A stretch of DNA of 37,897 nt from positions 1 to 37,897 of the forward strand of contig CAZKOJ010000018.1 of NCBI GenBank assembly GCA_964554365.1. The letters run 5' to 3'. Positions within the stretch are counted from its first letter, which is position 1. Each line of letters opens with the position of its first letter. Below, in pieces: positions 17,301 to 24,970 of the stretch. The translations under genes and the position numbers were made by a program. Source of the stretch: Clostridium_AM sp964554365. GTDB lineage: Bacteria; Bacillota; Clostridia; Clostridiales; Clostridiaceae. The notes below the pieces were generated by a model. It was not told where the DNA came from and did not search any database. It saw nothing but the letters and a program-made list of their open reading frames with translations.

Positions 17301-17725
17301 GTACCACTTTCTGATGAAAGTTCTGGTGCTAACCATTCTTTTATACAATCATCAAGTATTTTACGATCATTTAGAATAGATCTTACTTCAGCATTTGATA
17401 ACATTACTAATTCGCTTTGAGGGTCTAAGCCTATACCCCCAGTTTCAGGATATCTTTTGTTTTTTTCTTTTTGATTAGTTTCAAAACCTAGAAATTCTAC
17501 TTTTTTAGGTTTATCTTTTCTTGTATTTGAGAGTTTATCATCTTCAAGTACAAATCTTTTATTTATTTGATATTTAAGCCTTAGCATAGCATCTATACCT
17601 GTACCACCAAGTCCTATAACTAGCATTGGGTTTGGTATAGTTTCTATACGTATTTTATCACTTATAATTCCTCCACCTCTACTAACTTCAAGGTCTTGAA
17701 GGTGTTCTCTAACTCTTGTATTCAT
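14318..17725 (-). CDS. Tubulin-like GTP-binding protein (Tubulin_2 type)
   Basis: 1135 residues, the largest gene of the cluster. The N-terminal domain shows a dinucleotide-like loop VIGLGGTG (36-43) and the tubulin/FtsZ signature LAGGTGSGS (190-198) in an alpha/beta setting, followed by a strand in NIMGYLFTPDV. These are the phosphate-binding features of the bacterial tubulin-like family (Pfam Tubulin_2, to my recollection), whose members are far longer than FtsZ. The rest (about 380-1135) is mostly helical, with long charged stretches that may be coiled coils. The ATG lies eight bases after GGAGG. No membrane segment is visible, so it should be cytoplasmic. It may form GTP-dependent filaments or sheets, possibly tethered to the membrane by the vWA proteins or GTPase C; polymerisation is not shown by the sequence. 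Confidence 0.82.
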   Translation of the reverse strand: MNTRVREHLQDLEVSRGGGIISDKIRIETIPNPMLVIGLGGTGIDAMLRLKYQINKRFVLEDDKLSNTRKDKPKKVEFLGFETNQKEKNKRYPETGGIGLDPQSELVMLSNAEVRSILNDRKILDDCIKEWLAPELSSESGTDGAGGIRQIGRLLLFTKINEVVDCLEKKIKILLEDTDQTLHVFILSGLAGGTGSGSFIDISYIVRGIMNNIYGAKGDDKVNIMGYLFTPDVNLSKALNNPNSQSYIIKNGFAALKELDYLMAIGDRHERFKQRYRNRLTVDSPMPPFNLCHLISATNVKGKPMSNAYDYCMNVTAENIVNFMSNEVRESGGEFAIQDYISNLKQNTDNMAKPYLANYKYVTIGAASAVLPLEEITTYLAYKIFEKMQYMFNNVPIEQEVDQFIRQVRLEEDGVMERFEVELQNRKPLTGYKGREKYSYENVIKKQNINIDDEMREYLRDCINEYDKVKIQYPGEILKNIKEMVDGIFQDSKKGPFYASRILFSESFCVIKTLEIAIKSLEDRLRNISMEIKYKKEIAEDKLIEARKAIFFTKEGKKNDYIEAKSEEYLLKAEEERIFRMIEFYNKVIQNLSDLNSNIYIVYTEILNELNRIFKEDGDILVKGEEIEGTRGRSYSWTVVKVPDLKDYIEKMVNNTASDELIRRFTNRLLEESQKWLDDTHIDVVGSITNFVTDEYGDVITQSMEDFMALQYGKDKSISSIVDELIAPKLDEDAVPIFHLTNLEALTFSSWSMVSVPKDAKRIQEGIERYKKNSTLGHSLNIKKSVVTNRIFWLNTRNGVPLYSYSPIKHYEEIYEKTLFEHEGIGRHLYQTRERNWAYLPSPIPEQSWGTTYENKRIKAYNEQVNNLFSRALELKCIIDTKVSSNEKYKCIVTEDFDLNEFMKQYTLNLNGDMPNVGEIKRAVADLKNLLEQRLTPIENNDMQRYYIFESSNEEKAKCNLIRTPELIRSVEQEVKKYEKIIDKKNQLENIIMDMSKADLNMDNFLRAIYTNTIVKKGLFYVYNGGDDSKIDIEPFINTLKQKEYHYEAVYNKYISIDEKYKIIVDKTSDKKLEQLSMEEGTKTLALNINMLLENIKDTVEELDTRKYQLVNGDVIFAFYNDMLSRIKDVKKQLE

Positions 17726-17751
17726 TTAAAATTCCTCCATATGCTTTAAAT

Positions 17752-19506
17752 TTATTTAGCATAAAATTCTACAACTATGCTCTTTGGCGTCTTATTTAAA
17801 AATACAGTTATTTTATTTCCATGACAAAGTTGAACTATTTTATTATCATCTAATTTTCTTCCTGATTTATGTATAGTGCACTGTGATCTATTTTCTAACT
17901 CTATACAATCATCATTTCTAAATATAAATTTTATTTGCTGTGTTTCAGCATATTCCTCTCTAAGACCTAAAACTTCAAAAAGATTAAAGCTTCCTACGTA
18001 TCCATCAAGATTTCTATACTGTGGTGGTAAAATTTCACTTGAGTTTTCATCTTTAACTTGAAGCATAACACGACCAAACCCATGTACACGTTTCTTTTTA
18101 ATAAAATTAATTACTAGTAACGCTATTATTCCAAGTAAACCTGCTGCTATTATACCAATAGTAACTGGTTTCTTAAAAATACTAGTTTCACCAACTTTAA
18201 AATTATTCTTTGAAGAGCTTTTTTCACCCTCGGTACCCACAATTTTAGGTGAGCTTTCTCTATAAAAACTATTACCATCTATCCTTACTTTTAATTCATA
18301 TTTTTCATTATCTTTAAGTGAATAATCACCTTTAAAAATTCCTTCTGAAGTACTTAATGGTATTTCTTTAACAGAATTATCTTTAAAACTTTTCACAAGA
18401 AGCTTTGCTTTCATGTCTTTATATAAATCTTTATCTGAAATCTTCTGTCCATTGCTTGTAAAATAAGCTTCTATATTTATTTTATCCCCTTTATGAGGAT
18501 CTTTAGGATTAAAGTTTGCTTCAATTTGAAGATCATAGTTAAATACATAGCTTATTTTTATACTACTCCCACTTACACCTTTAAACTTAATTGTCCAATC
18601 TCCCTCTGATGGCTTAATAAGTTTAAGCATAGAATATTTTTTTGAAGACGTAAGCACTGCATTATTTGAAGGTATAGCTACTTCCTTTCCAGTAGGGTCA
18701 AAAATCTTTAATTCCACAGGTTTTTCAGAAAGCATAGATACATTTGCTTCCATAACATTAGAATTTGGAATATTAAGCTTTACCTCTTGAAAATCTCCAT
18801 TAGCTGTAACAGTTCCTCCATCTTGAACCTTTAATTTAGAATTATCTGCATATATATCTGTAAGGATATTTGGAAGATTTGAAGCTGTATTAGTTATATA
18901 GTTTTTACCTTTAGTACTATTTGAAATTTGATCTAACTGTGCCTTATCAACAGTTCCATCGTAATTTAATCCTATAGTATATACAGGATATCCTTTGCTT
19001 TTAGCTGTGTCTAGTGCACTATTTAAATCCTTTGTGGATTCTTCCAATTTTCTTTGGGGATCATTTTTTCCATCAGACAATAAAATTATTATTGGTTTAT
19101 GATTTTTCTCATGTCCACTATCCATTAGCTTCACTGCCTCTGAAAGGCCCATTCCAGTATCAGTTTTCTGTCCAAAAGCAATATTTGATGCCATATCCTT
19201 TATTCTATCTTTATCTCCAGCTGAATTTATACTGTCCAGATTATGTTCTCTAACTATATTTTCAGAATAAGCAACAAGGCCTACCTTATTTCCCTTAACC
19301 TGTGCCATATCAAGAAACATTTTTATGGCTTCAATTCTTATATCCTCTGGGTCACTTTCTTTCATAGAGCCACTGGAATCAAGAAGGAACACCACATCAA
19401 TATTAGATGAAACTTGATTTACTTCATCTTTAGCAAATGCTGTAAATGCTAACTGAAAAACAAATATCATTATTAAAATTAAAGTTTCTTTAATTTTAGC
19501 TTTCAC
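17752..19506 (-). CDS. vWA protein, extracellular vWA with cytoplasmic FHA-like tail
   Basis: 584 residues. A signal peptide (about 1-25, ending AFA) leads into a vWA domain (about 34-220) with an intact metal site: DSSGS (43-47), KTDTG (114-118) and Asp145 in LLSDGKND. Beta-rich domains follow (about 225-425), including a GDWTIKF strand typical of bacterial vWA proteins. One membrane segment (about 448-469) is followed by KKKR, so the last 110 residues are cytoplasmic. That tail, with FRNDDCIELENRSQCTIH and GNKITVFLN strands, resembles an FHA-type beta-sandwich. The GTG start has AAGGAG ten bases upstream. The protein could carry information across the membrane between an external ligand and the cytoplasmic GTPases or tubulin-like protein. 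Confidence 0.85.
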   Translation of the reverse strand: MKAKIKETLILIMIFVFQLAFTAFAKDEVNQVSSNIDVVFLLDSSGSMKESDPEDIRIEAIKMFLDMAQVKGNKVGLVAYSENIVREHNLDSINSAGDKDRIKDMASNIAFGQKTDTGMGLSEAVKLMDSGHEKNHKPIIILLSDGKNDPQRKLEESTKDLNSALDTAKSKGYPVYTIGLNYDGTVDKAQLDQISNSTKGKNYITNTASNLPNILTDIYADNSKLKVQDGGTVTANGDFQEVKLNIPNSNVMEANVSMLSEKPVELKIFDPTGKEVAIPSNNAVLTSSKKYSMLKLIKPSEGDWTIKFKGVSGSSIKISYVFNYDLQIEANFNPKDPHKGDKINIEAYFTSNGQKISDKDLYKDMKAKLLVKSFKDNSVKEIPLSTSEGIFKGDYSLKDNEKYELKVRIDGNSFYRESSPKIVGTEGEKSSSKNNFKVGETSIFKKPVTIGIIAAGLLGIIALLVINFIKKKRVHGFGRVMLQVKDENSSEILPPQYRNLDGYVGSFNLFEVLGLREEYAETQQIKFIFRNDDCIELENRSQCTIHKSGRKLDDNKIVQLCHGNKITVFLNKTPKSIVVEFYAK

Positions 19507-19525
19507 AATAATAACACTCCTTACA

Positions 19526-20992
19526 TCATTTAAGTTCTCTGTCTGCTTGGCTTAAAATCCACTTTACAGGCTCTGAAATCCCTTGTGATTTGTAGGGTTT
19601 TCCTTGTTCTGCATTTCCTAAAGCACTGCTTCCAAAAAACTTATAATTCACAAAATTATAGTCTATCTTTCTTATTATATTCTCTTCTCCTGCACTTTTT
19701 AATAACTCTTCAATACTTCCTTCATAATCTACAGCATCCATCTTATTAACTACAACGGACACAGGTATATTTATAAATTCATCAGCAGGAACTTTACATA
19801 TTTCCCTTAAGCTGAGTATAATACGATCCAATAAATCGCATACATTAGCTCCACTGATATTGTTATTTTTCAAGTCATCTTTACACTGAAGATTTTTTGC
19901 AATATGTTCTAGGGTTAATGGGTCTAAAACAATAACTAATCCTTTTATATATTCGTAATATTTTTGTCTTCTAATAGTTGACCTTTCATTAAAAAATTCT
20001 CCCGCAATATCATATATGTATAGAAGTTTTTCACTTGAAAATTCCTGTGAATTTATAAAAACATTAAAAACCGTAGGATCTATCTTAAGTGTCTTGGAAG
20101 GTGGTATACCTTTATTAAACTTAGCTGAAAAATCATTAAATCTTTCCTCATCTTTGATATTTAAAAATCTTATACTCCACTTTTTTTCTTTAGAAATATC
20201 ATTAATTAAAGTATTTATTGTCGAATACATAAAACTGGTTTTTCCTACTGATTCTCCACCTACAATAGGTATACATATAGGCGATGCTTCTCTAAGTTCA
20301 ATTGTTTCAGAACATACTGGACATATAGACTGAAGTTTAGCTCTTCCTCCAAAATGAGTAGAGGGAAGTACTTCACCGCATTCACATATCCTTTTTACAA
20401 TTCCATAAGCACCAGGCGTTAAATTTTTATGTACTTTTCCACACTTAGGACATATATAATATGGTAAATTAAACCTTGCATGACAATAAGGGCAGACCCC
20501 TAAAATTTTATCCTTTTTAAACTTTATTTTTTCACCAATCATTACTAGACCATATAAAGTATAAATTGGCATAGTTATAACAGTAATAATTAAAAAATGC
20601 ACTAAAAAAAATATTGGGTTAAACACATTTCCAAATATTGTTATTGATATAATATTTGCATTTACTCTACTTACGGTAAAAATATCATCTTTAACAAGTT
20701 TTTGCTTACTCACCATCTTATTTCCAAAATTAATACTAGAAGCACTTTGGTATGCATTTTTCAAATCCTCATATTGCTTATAAAAAAAATACTTTTCCTT
20801 TGCTGGTTCAGCAAGTTCACTTTTAGCCTTTAATGAAAACTCTCTATGAAAAACATATTTTAATCCTTTAAAATAGCTAAAAATGCATTTTAAAAAAACT
20901 TCTAATGTACCTATAACAGCACCAACTATAGCACTTAATAATTCTATTATATTTAGTATACCAAATTTGAGAGATTTAAAGACTCTCTCCAA
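19526..20992 (-). CDS. Membrane-anchored zinc-ribbon GTPase C
   Basis: 488 residues. A hydrophobic N-terminal region (about 12-40) and a second strongly hydrophobic stretch (about 112-152) anchor it to the membrane. Zinc-ribbon cysteines follow at 167/170 and 181/184 (CPYC, CPKC), 203/205 and 224/227 (CPVC). The GTPase domain has P-loop GGESVGKT (245-252), DIAGE (328-332), IVLDPLT and a complete NKMD guanine motif (416-419). It ends with a GSSALG segment and a short C-terminal helix. The TTG start has a strong GGAGGTGAT site seven bases upstream. It is separated by 90 bases from the GAP1 gene upstream, the largest gap in the cluster. Of the three GTPases it has the most canonical specificity motif and the only membrane anchor, which suits a recruiting or switch role at the membrane. 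Confidence 0.78.
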   Translation of the reverse strand: MERVFKSLKFGILNIIELLSAIVGAVIGTLEVFLKCIFSYFKGLKYVFHREFSLKAKSELAEPAKEKYFFYKQYEDLKNAYQSASSINFGNKMVSKQKLVKDDIFTVSRVNANIISITIFGNVFNPIFFLVHFLIITVITMPIYTLYGLVMIGEKIKFKKDKILGVCPYCHARFNLPYYICPKCGKVHKNLTPGAYGIVKRICECGEVLPSTHFGGRAKLQSICPVCSETIELREASPICIPIVGGESVGKTSFMYSTINTLINDISKEKKWSIRFLNIKDEERFNDFSAKFNKGIPPSKTLKIDPTVFNVFINSQEFSSEKLLYIYDIAGEFFNERSTIRRQKYYEYIKGLVIVLDPLTLEHIAKNLQCKDDLKNNNISGANVCDLLDRIILSLREICKVPADEFINIPVSVVVNKMDAVDYEGSIEELLKSAGEENIIRKIDYNFVNYKFFGSSALGNAEQGKPYKSQGISEPVKWILSQADRELK

Positions 20993-21082
20993 AACATCAC
21001 CTCCAGCTTTATCCTTCTTGACTATGCTCTTTAATACTGATCTTCTTATATGTACAGAAAAGCAGCAAGTTCCTGGATAAGC

Positions 21083-23770
21083 TTAACTAAATCTTTCTTT
21101 TATTTTTTTCATAATAGATACAGGCCTTTCCTGTATAGATTTTTTTACAATTTCTTCCCACTTTAACACAACTGTCTTCTTATTTCTTATGCCAGTAATT
21201 TCATTTATAAAATAATCGTTGTAAATCTTAATTTCTTTATCAGAAGCCACTTTCAACATACTAATAATTTTTCTATATATTTGTTCTTCCATATCCTCTT
21301 TTATACTGCACATGTTACTAATTAAGAATGTAACAGCATCTACGAATATCTGGTATGGTTCTCTATTATAATCTTTTAATATACTTGTATATCTTTTATA
21401 ATTCATAAGAACTTCTATAGCATTTATATATTGTCTATAGTATTCATATTCATATTCCGAGCAAAACATAGCTTTTTTTAATTTTCCATGTTCTTTGTAT
21501 CCATTAAGATGTACACATATATTGGGTAGACACCACTTTAAGTATTTTTCATATCTGTATTTATCTATTCCTGAAAAATCTCCCTTAAAGTTCTGAAAAA
21601 TTATTATTTTATTTGTAGGCTTCATGTTTTCCAGTATTGTTCCAATATAAATAAATTCTGTTACATTGCTTAATGTGTTAATTTTATACTCCTTTTTCAG
21701 TTCATATAATTTTTTTATAATTTTAATTTCTTCTGAAAAATCCTCTATGTCAATATTATCTTCAATACCACTTATAACTTTTTCAAGCACAAATTTTTCT
21801 ACATGCTTTTGTAGAGAATTATTTGTTATATAATTTATAATTTCCTTATACTCTTCTAAATCTATTTTTATATCTTGAAAAGAGTTCAAATACATACAAA
21901 GTGCATCTGAATAACTTACAGCCCTATAGTCCTTAAACTCATTAAAGATATTTTCGCAATATTTATGAAAAAATTCTTTTTTATCTTTACTTTCTCTTAA
22001 TTCATATTTATATAATAAAAATATAATATTCTTTCCACCTGGCAAATCATTTATGTATGAATACACCCTGTTTCTCCATTGTTCATCCATATTGCCTGTG
22101 TCTATGATAAAGTCCGTCAATTCCTCTTCTATATTGTGTTGTTCAGATTTATTTCTATTTATAATATTATATATCATACAAATTATTTCTGAGAAATACT
22201 GTTCTTTATACTTAAAATCATTCAAAATATTTAAAATGTTATCAGATGATTTTAACAATATAATTAAGCAGTCCCTGAAAAACAGAGTTAGACTCTTTCC
22301 CTGCTTAGATTTCATATTGAACAAACTCATATTTTTATGGTTAGCTGCAATATTATTAAAAGCTATTATATCATGTATTGCTGATTTAAAATAAAACTTT
22401 GCATGTCTAGCTTTTCCACCTTCAAGATAAGTAATTAACTCATTTATTCTATCTGCATTTAGGGATACCTTAGTAAACTCCTCAACTGTCACACTTTTAA
22501 AATTTCTTATATTTTCATAAAGCTTTAAAATAGAATCTACTTCTATATCTTCCCTATCCATAACAAGATAATGTATGGAGTCAAAAAAGAATTTATAAGC
22601 TTTTTCAACATACTCATCATTTCCTATTTTTCTTCCCATTCCAAATAAGAACTTTGTTATAAGTTCTGTTAATTCAATATCTACTTGAGTACTTATTATT
22701 TGAAGCCTAGGATTTAACTGCTCAAAAAGTTGACTACAAGCTTCTATAGAGCCATATTTATTAGCAAAGCTTACTGCTTTTTTAACACTTTCCATATCAG
22801 CATTTTCAATACCTTTTTTCACCATATTATATAGATACACACAATGATCTATATCTTCATCTAACTTATTATACTCAAACTGATCTAAAAATTTTAAAAA
22901 AGGCAAAAATGCTTCCTTTGAAACTGTATAACCTACTTGTGCAAATTTCCCAAAATTACTGCTTAGTATACCTTCTATTTTTTTTATTTTCTCAAAATCA
23001 AATATATTAAAATTATATAATTTCTGCCTATCTTCAAAATTAAATCTACTTCCTTCTCTATATGCAGCACAAATAATATAATCTGTGTTCTCAGGATTAT
23101 GTGAGTAAGTAGTAAATGTATAACTCTGTGCTATTTTTAAAGGCAAACACATTTGTATTGCTCCAATCCAATAAGGAACATTATTCTTATGATCACATAA
23201 TATTATTTTTTTACCCTTTTTATTATAATCTACAACACTATCTATTAAGTCTCTAAAACTTTTACTCCTTTTTTCTACTCCAACTCCCTTCAAAAATTTC
23301 CCTATAGTATCAAAATTTATTATATTACCCAAGGATATTTCTTTTATTTGAGGAAGAAATTTTATTTCTGAACTATTTTCTTCTTCATAAGTTAATCTAC
23401 TTCTAAATATATTTGAATCATAAAGTTCTATAGGATAAAAGTCCCAAGGTTTATGAGATACAAGTACATGACAAAAATAATTTCCATATCTTCCTGAGTA
23501 ATCTTTACCTATATATCTAGCTGTACAAATGCAATATTTCCCAGACTTTAATTTAAAAGAGCTAAATGCTATTGGAAAAAGCTTTTTTATTTCTTCATCT
23601 GAAGGCTGTGTTGGAAGATTATCTGGAGGTATATACACACAATAGGTTTCTATTTCTTTTCTTTCCTCTTCCGTAATTCCCTCTGACATAGAATAAGTTT
23701 GAAAACCCATTCCTGTGGAAAATCCTTTCTTGCATGAGGTATAAAAAAGCTGTTCAATCCACATAGTCAC
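21083..23770 (-). CDS. GAP1-type GTPase-associated protein, long form (N2-like)
   Basis: 895 residues. It opens with WIEQLFYTSCKKGFSTGMGF and TYSMSEGIT, which I recall as the type 2 N-terminal domain of GTPase-associated protein 1. Conserved features follow: GKYCICTARYIGKDYSGRYG and FCHVLV (about 77-107). The middle domain (about 150-290) has LCDHKNNVPYW and a LPLKIAQSYTFTTYSHNP stretch, comparable to LPFEVRRKIGFITY in the short paralogue. The remaining 550 residues are helical and Lys/Glu-rich with no motif I recognise. The GTG start follows GGAAG by six bases and the GTPase A stop by three bases; an ATG two codons on is the alternative. Family members are found next to double GTPases; whether they accelerate hydrolysis or act as scaffolds is unknown to me. 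Confidence 0.74.
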   Translation of the reverse strand: MTMWIEQLFYTSCKKGFSTGMGFQTYSMSEGITEEERKEIETYCVYIPPDNLPTQPSDEEIKKLFPIAFSSFKLKSGKYCICTARYIGKDYSGRYGNYFCHVLVSHKPWDFYPIELYDSNIFRSRLTYEEENSSEIKFLPQIKEISLGNIINFDTIGKFLKGVGVEKRSKSFRDLIDSVVDYNKKGKKIILCDHKNNVPYWIGAIQMCLPLKIAQSYTFTTYSHNPENTDYIICAAYREGSRFNFEDRQKLYNFNIFDFEKIKKIEGILSSNFGKFAQVGYTVSKEAFLPFLKFLDQFEYNKLDEDIDHCVYLYNMVKKGIENADMESVKKAVSFANKYGSIEACSQLFEQLNPRLQIISTQVDIELTELITKFLFGMGRKIGNDEYVEKAYKFFFDSIHYLVMDREDIEVDSILKLYENIRNFKSVTVEEFTKVSLNADRINELITYLEGGKARHAKFYFKSAIHDIIAFNNIAANHKNMSLFNMKSKQGKSLTLFFRDCLIILLKSSDNILNILNDFKYKEQYFSEIICMIYNIINRNKSEQHNIEEELTDFIIDTGNMDEQWRNRVYSYINDLPGGKNIIFLLYKYELRESKDKKEFFHKYCENIFNEFKDYRAVSYSDALCMYLNSFQDIKIDLEEYKEIINYITNNSLQKHVEKFVLEKVISGIEDNIDIEDFSEEIKIIKKLYELKKEYKINTLSNVTEFIYIGTILENMKPTNKIIIFQNFKGDFSGIDKYRYEKYLKWCLPNICVHLNGYKEHGKLKKAMFCSEYEYEYYRQYINAIEVLMNYKRYTSILKDYNREPYQIFVDAVTFLISNMCSIKEDMEEQIYRKIISMLKVASDKEIKIYNDYFINEITGIRNKKTVVLKWEEIVKKSIQERPVSIMKKIKERFS

Positions 23771-23773
23771 TAA

Positions 23774-24952
23774 TCACTTCCTTCTTTCTGCTTTTATCAA
23801 TTTGTGTTTATATAGCAACCATAAAAAAGGATCTTCAACCCTGTGCGGTCTTAAATTTGCAATTTTATTACTTTGAGGATTGCAACCCAATGCAGTTACA
23901 CCAAAATATCCATAATCCTTAAAATTTGAATTAAGCTGATTTGCAAAGTTTTCTCCACCCCAGCTTCTTACCAGTGATTCCATTGTTCCATTTACATCTT
24001 CAAAATCTGCCAAATCGAAATATCCCTTACTTATGTGTTTACTTGAATAATTTATACAACTAGATGGATCCATTAAAGACTCTACTGCATCTATTTTTGA
24101 AAAAGCTACTGCAACAGGTATATCAATTAGTTTGTCCATTTTTATGCCATTAGCTTTTCTAATAAGATTTGCTGTTCTTGAAAGTAAATCTTCTATTTCT
24201 GTATTTTGCTCAGGTAGTGGCGTTCCCTCTGGAAGCATTTCTCTTGTCTTTTCAAATTGAAGAGAATCAAGTATAAATATAATTCCTGAAGAGTTATATA
24301 TGTATCTATTTACAGTTTTCATTGTATCTTCAGAATCCAAATCTTCACCAGCGGTATCAAAAAAGGCAATAGTAACTACATTACTTATTCTCTTACTTTT
24401 TAAAAGTCCACCTAAAATTCCTTTTTCCTTGAAGGCAAGAGTATAGATGAGAGGCTGTTTTACAGATGAGTCTGTTTTAGCTGAACGTGTTACTCTTATT
24501 ACTTCACTTTTTTTAAAAACAGGATTATAAAAATCAGTTCTATATCTACTTATAGTTGCATCGTTCATTGCTTGAAGGCTGCAATTAAAAGCAGAACCTA
24601 TTTCATTCATGATTTTATTTATAAGTACAGCAATATAATGACTCTTTCCAGCTTCTTTTGCTCCTATTACCGCAAATACTAAATCTTCATAATCTCCAAC
24701 AGTGTACGGCAGCTCTGAATGACATGATGGACATGCCTTTATACTTGTCTTTTCTCCACATTCACTGCATATTGCGAACTTAGGCATTTCATTTTTTCCA
24801 TGATTTTTTTCAGATTCAATTACATTGCCTTTTCTAGAATTTTCACATTTTTCCGATTCATTTCCACATATGAAACTTACATTGCTTAAGTCATGCTTCG
24901 AAAAGCAATATGGACATATATAATAAGATTTTTTTTTAATATTAAAATGCAT
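23774..24952 (-). CDS. Zinc-ribbon GTPase A (double-GTPase family)
   Basis: 392 residues. Cysteine pairs CPYC (13/16), 29/36, CSEC (62/65) and CPSC (74/77) form two zinc ribbons. The GTPase domain follows: P-loop GAKEAGKS (97-104), DTAGE (199-203), IFILDSLQ and a G4-like SKID (285-288) in place of NKxD. The ending (VTALGCNPQ, then VEDPFLWLLYK) is shared with GTPase B, so A and B are recent relatives within the cluster. The ATG has AGGAGGG nine bases upstream and follows the large beta-sandwich gene by 18 bases. It is presumed to be cytoplasmic. The altered G4 motif in A (SKID) and B (TKSD) may weaken guanine specificity. Confidence 0.78.
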   Translation of the reverse strand: MHFNIKKKSYYICPYCFSKHDLSNVSFICGNESEKCENSRKGNVIESEKNHGKNEMPKFAICSECGEKTSIKACPSCHSELPYTVGDYEDLVFAVIGAKEAGKSHYIAVLINKIMNEIGSAFNCSLQAMNDATISRYRTDFYNPVFKKSEVIRVTRSAKTDSSVKQPLIYTLAFKEKGILGGLLKSKRISNVVTIAFFDTAGEDLDSEDTMKTVNRYIYNSSGIIFILDSLQFEKTREMLPEGTPLPEQNTEIEDLLSRTANLIRKANGIKMDKLIDIPVAVAFSKIDAVESLMDPSSCINYSSKHISKGYFDLADFEDVNGTMESLVRSWGGENFANQLNSNFKDYGYFGVTALGCNPQSNKIANLRPHRVEDPFLWLLYKHKLIKAERRK

Positions 24953-24970
24953 TTTGTGATTCCCTCCTGA

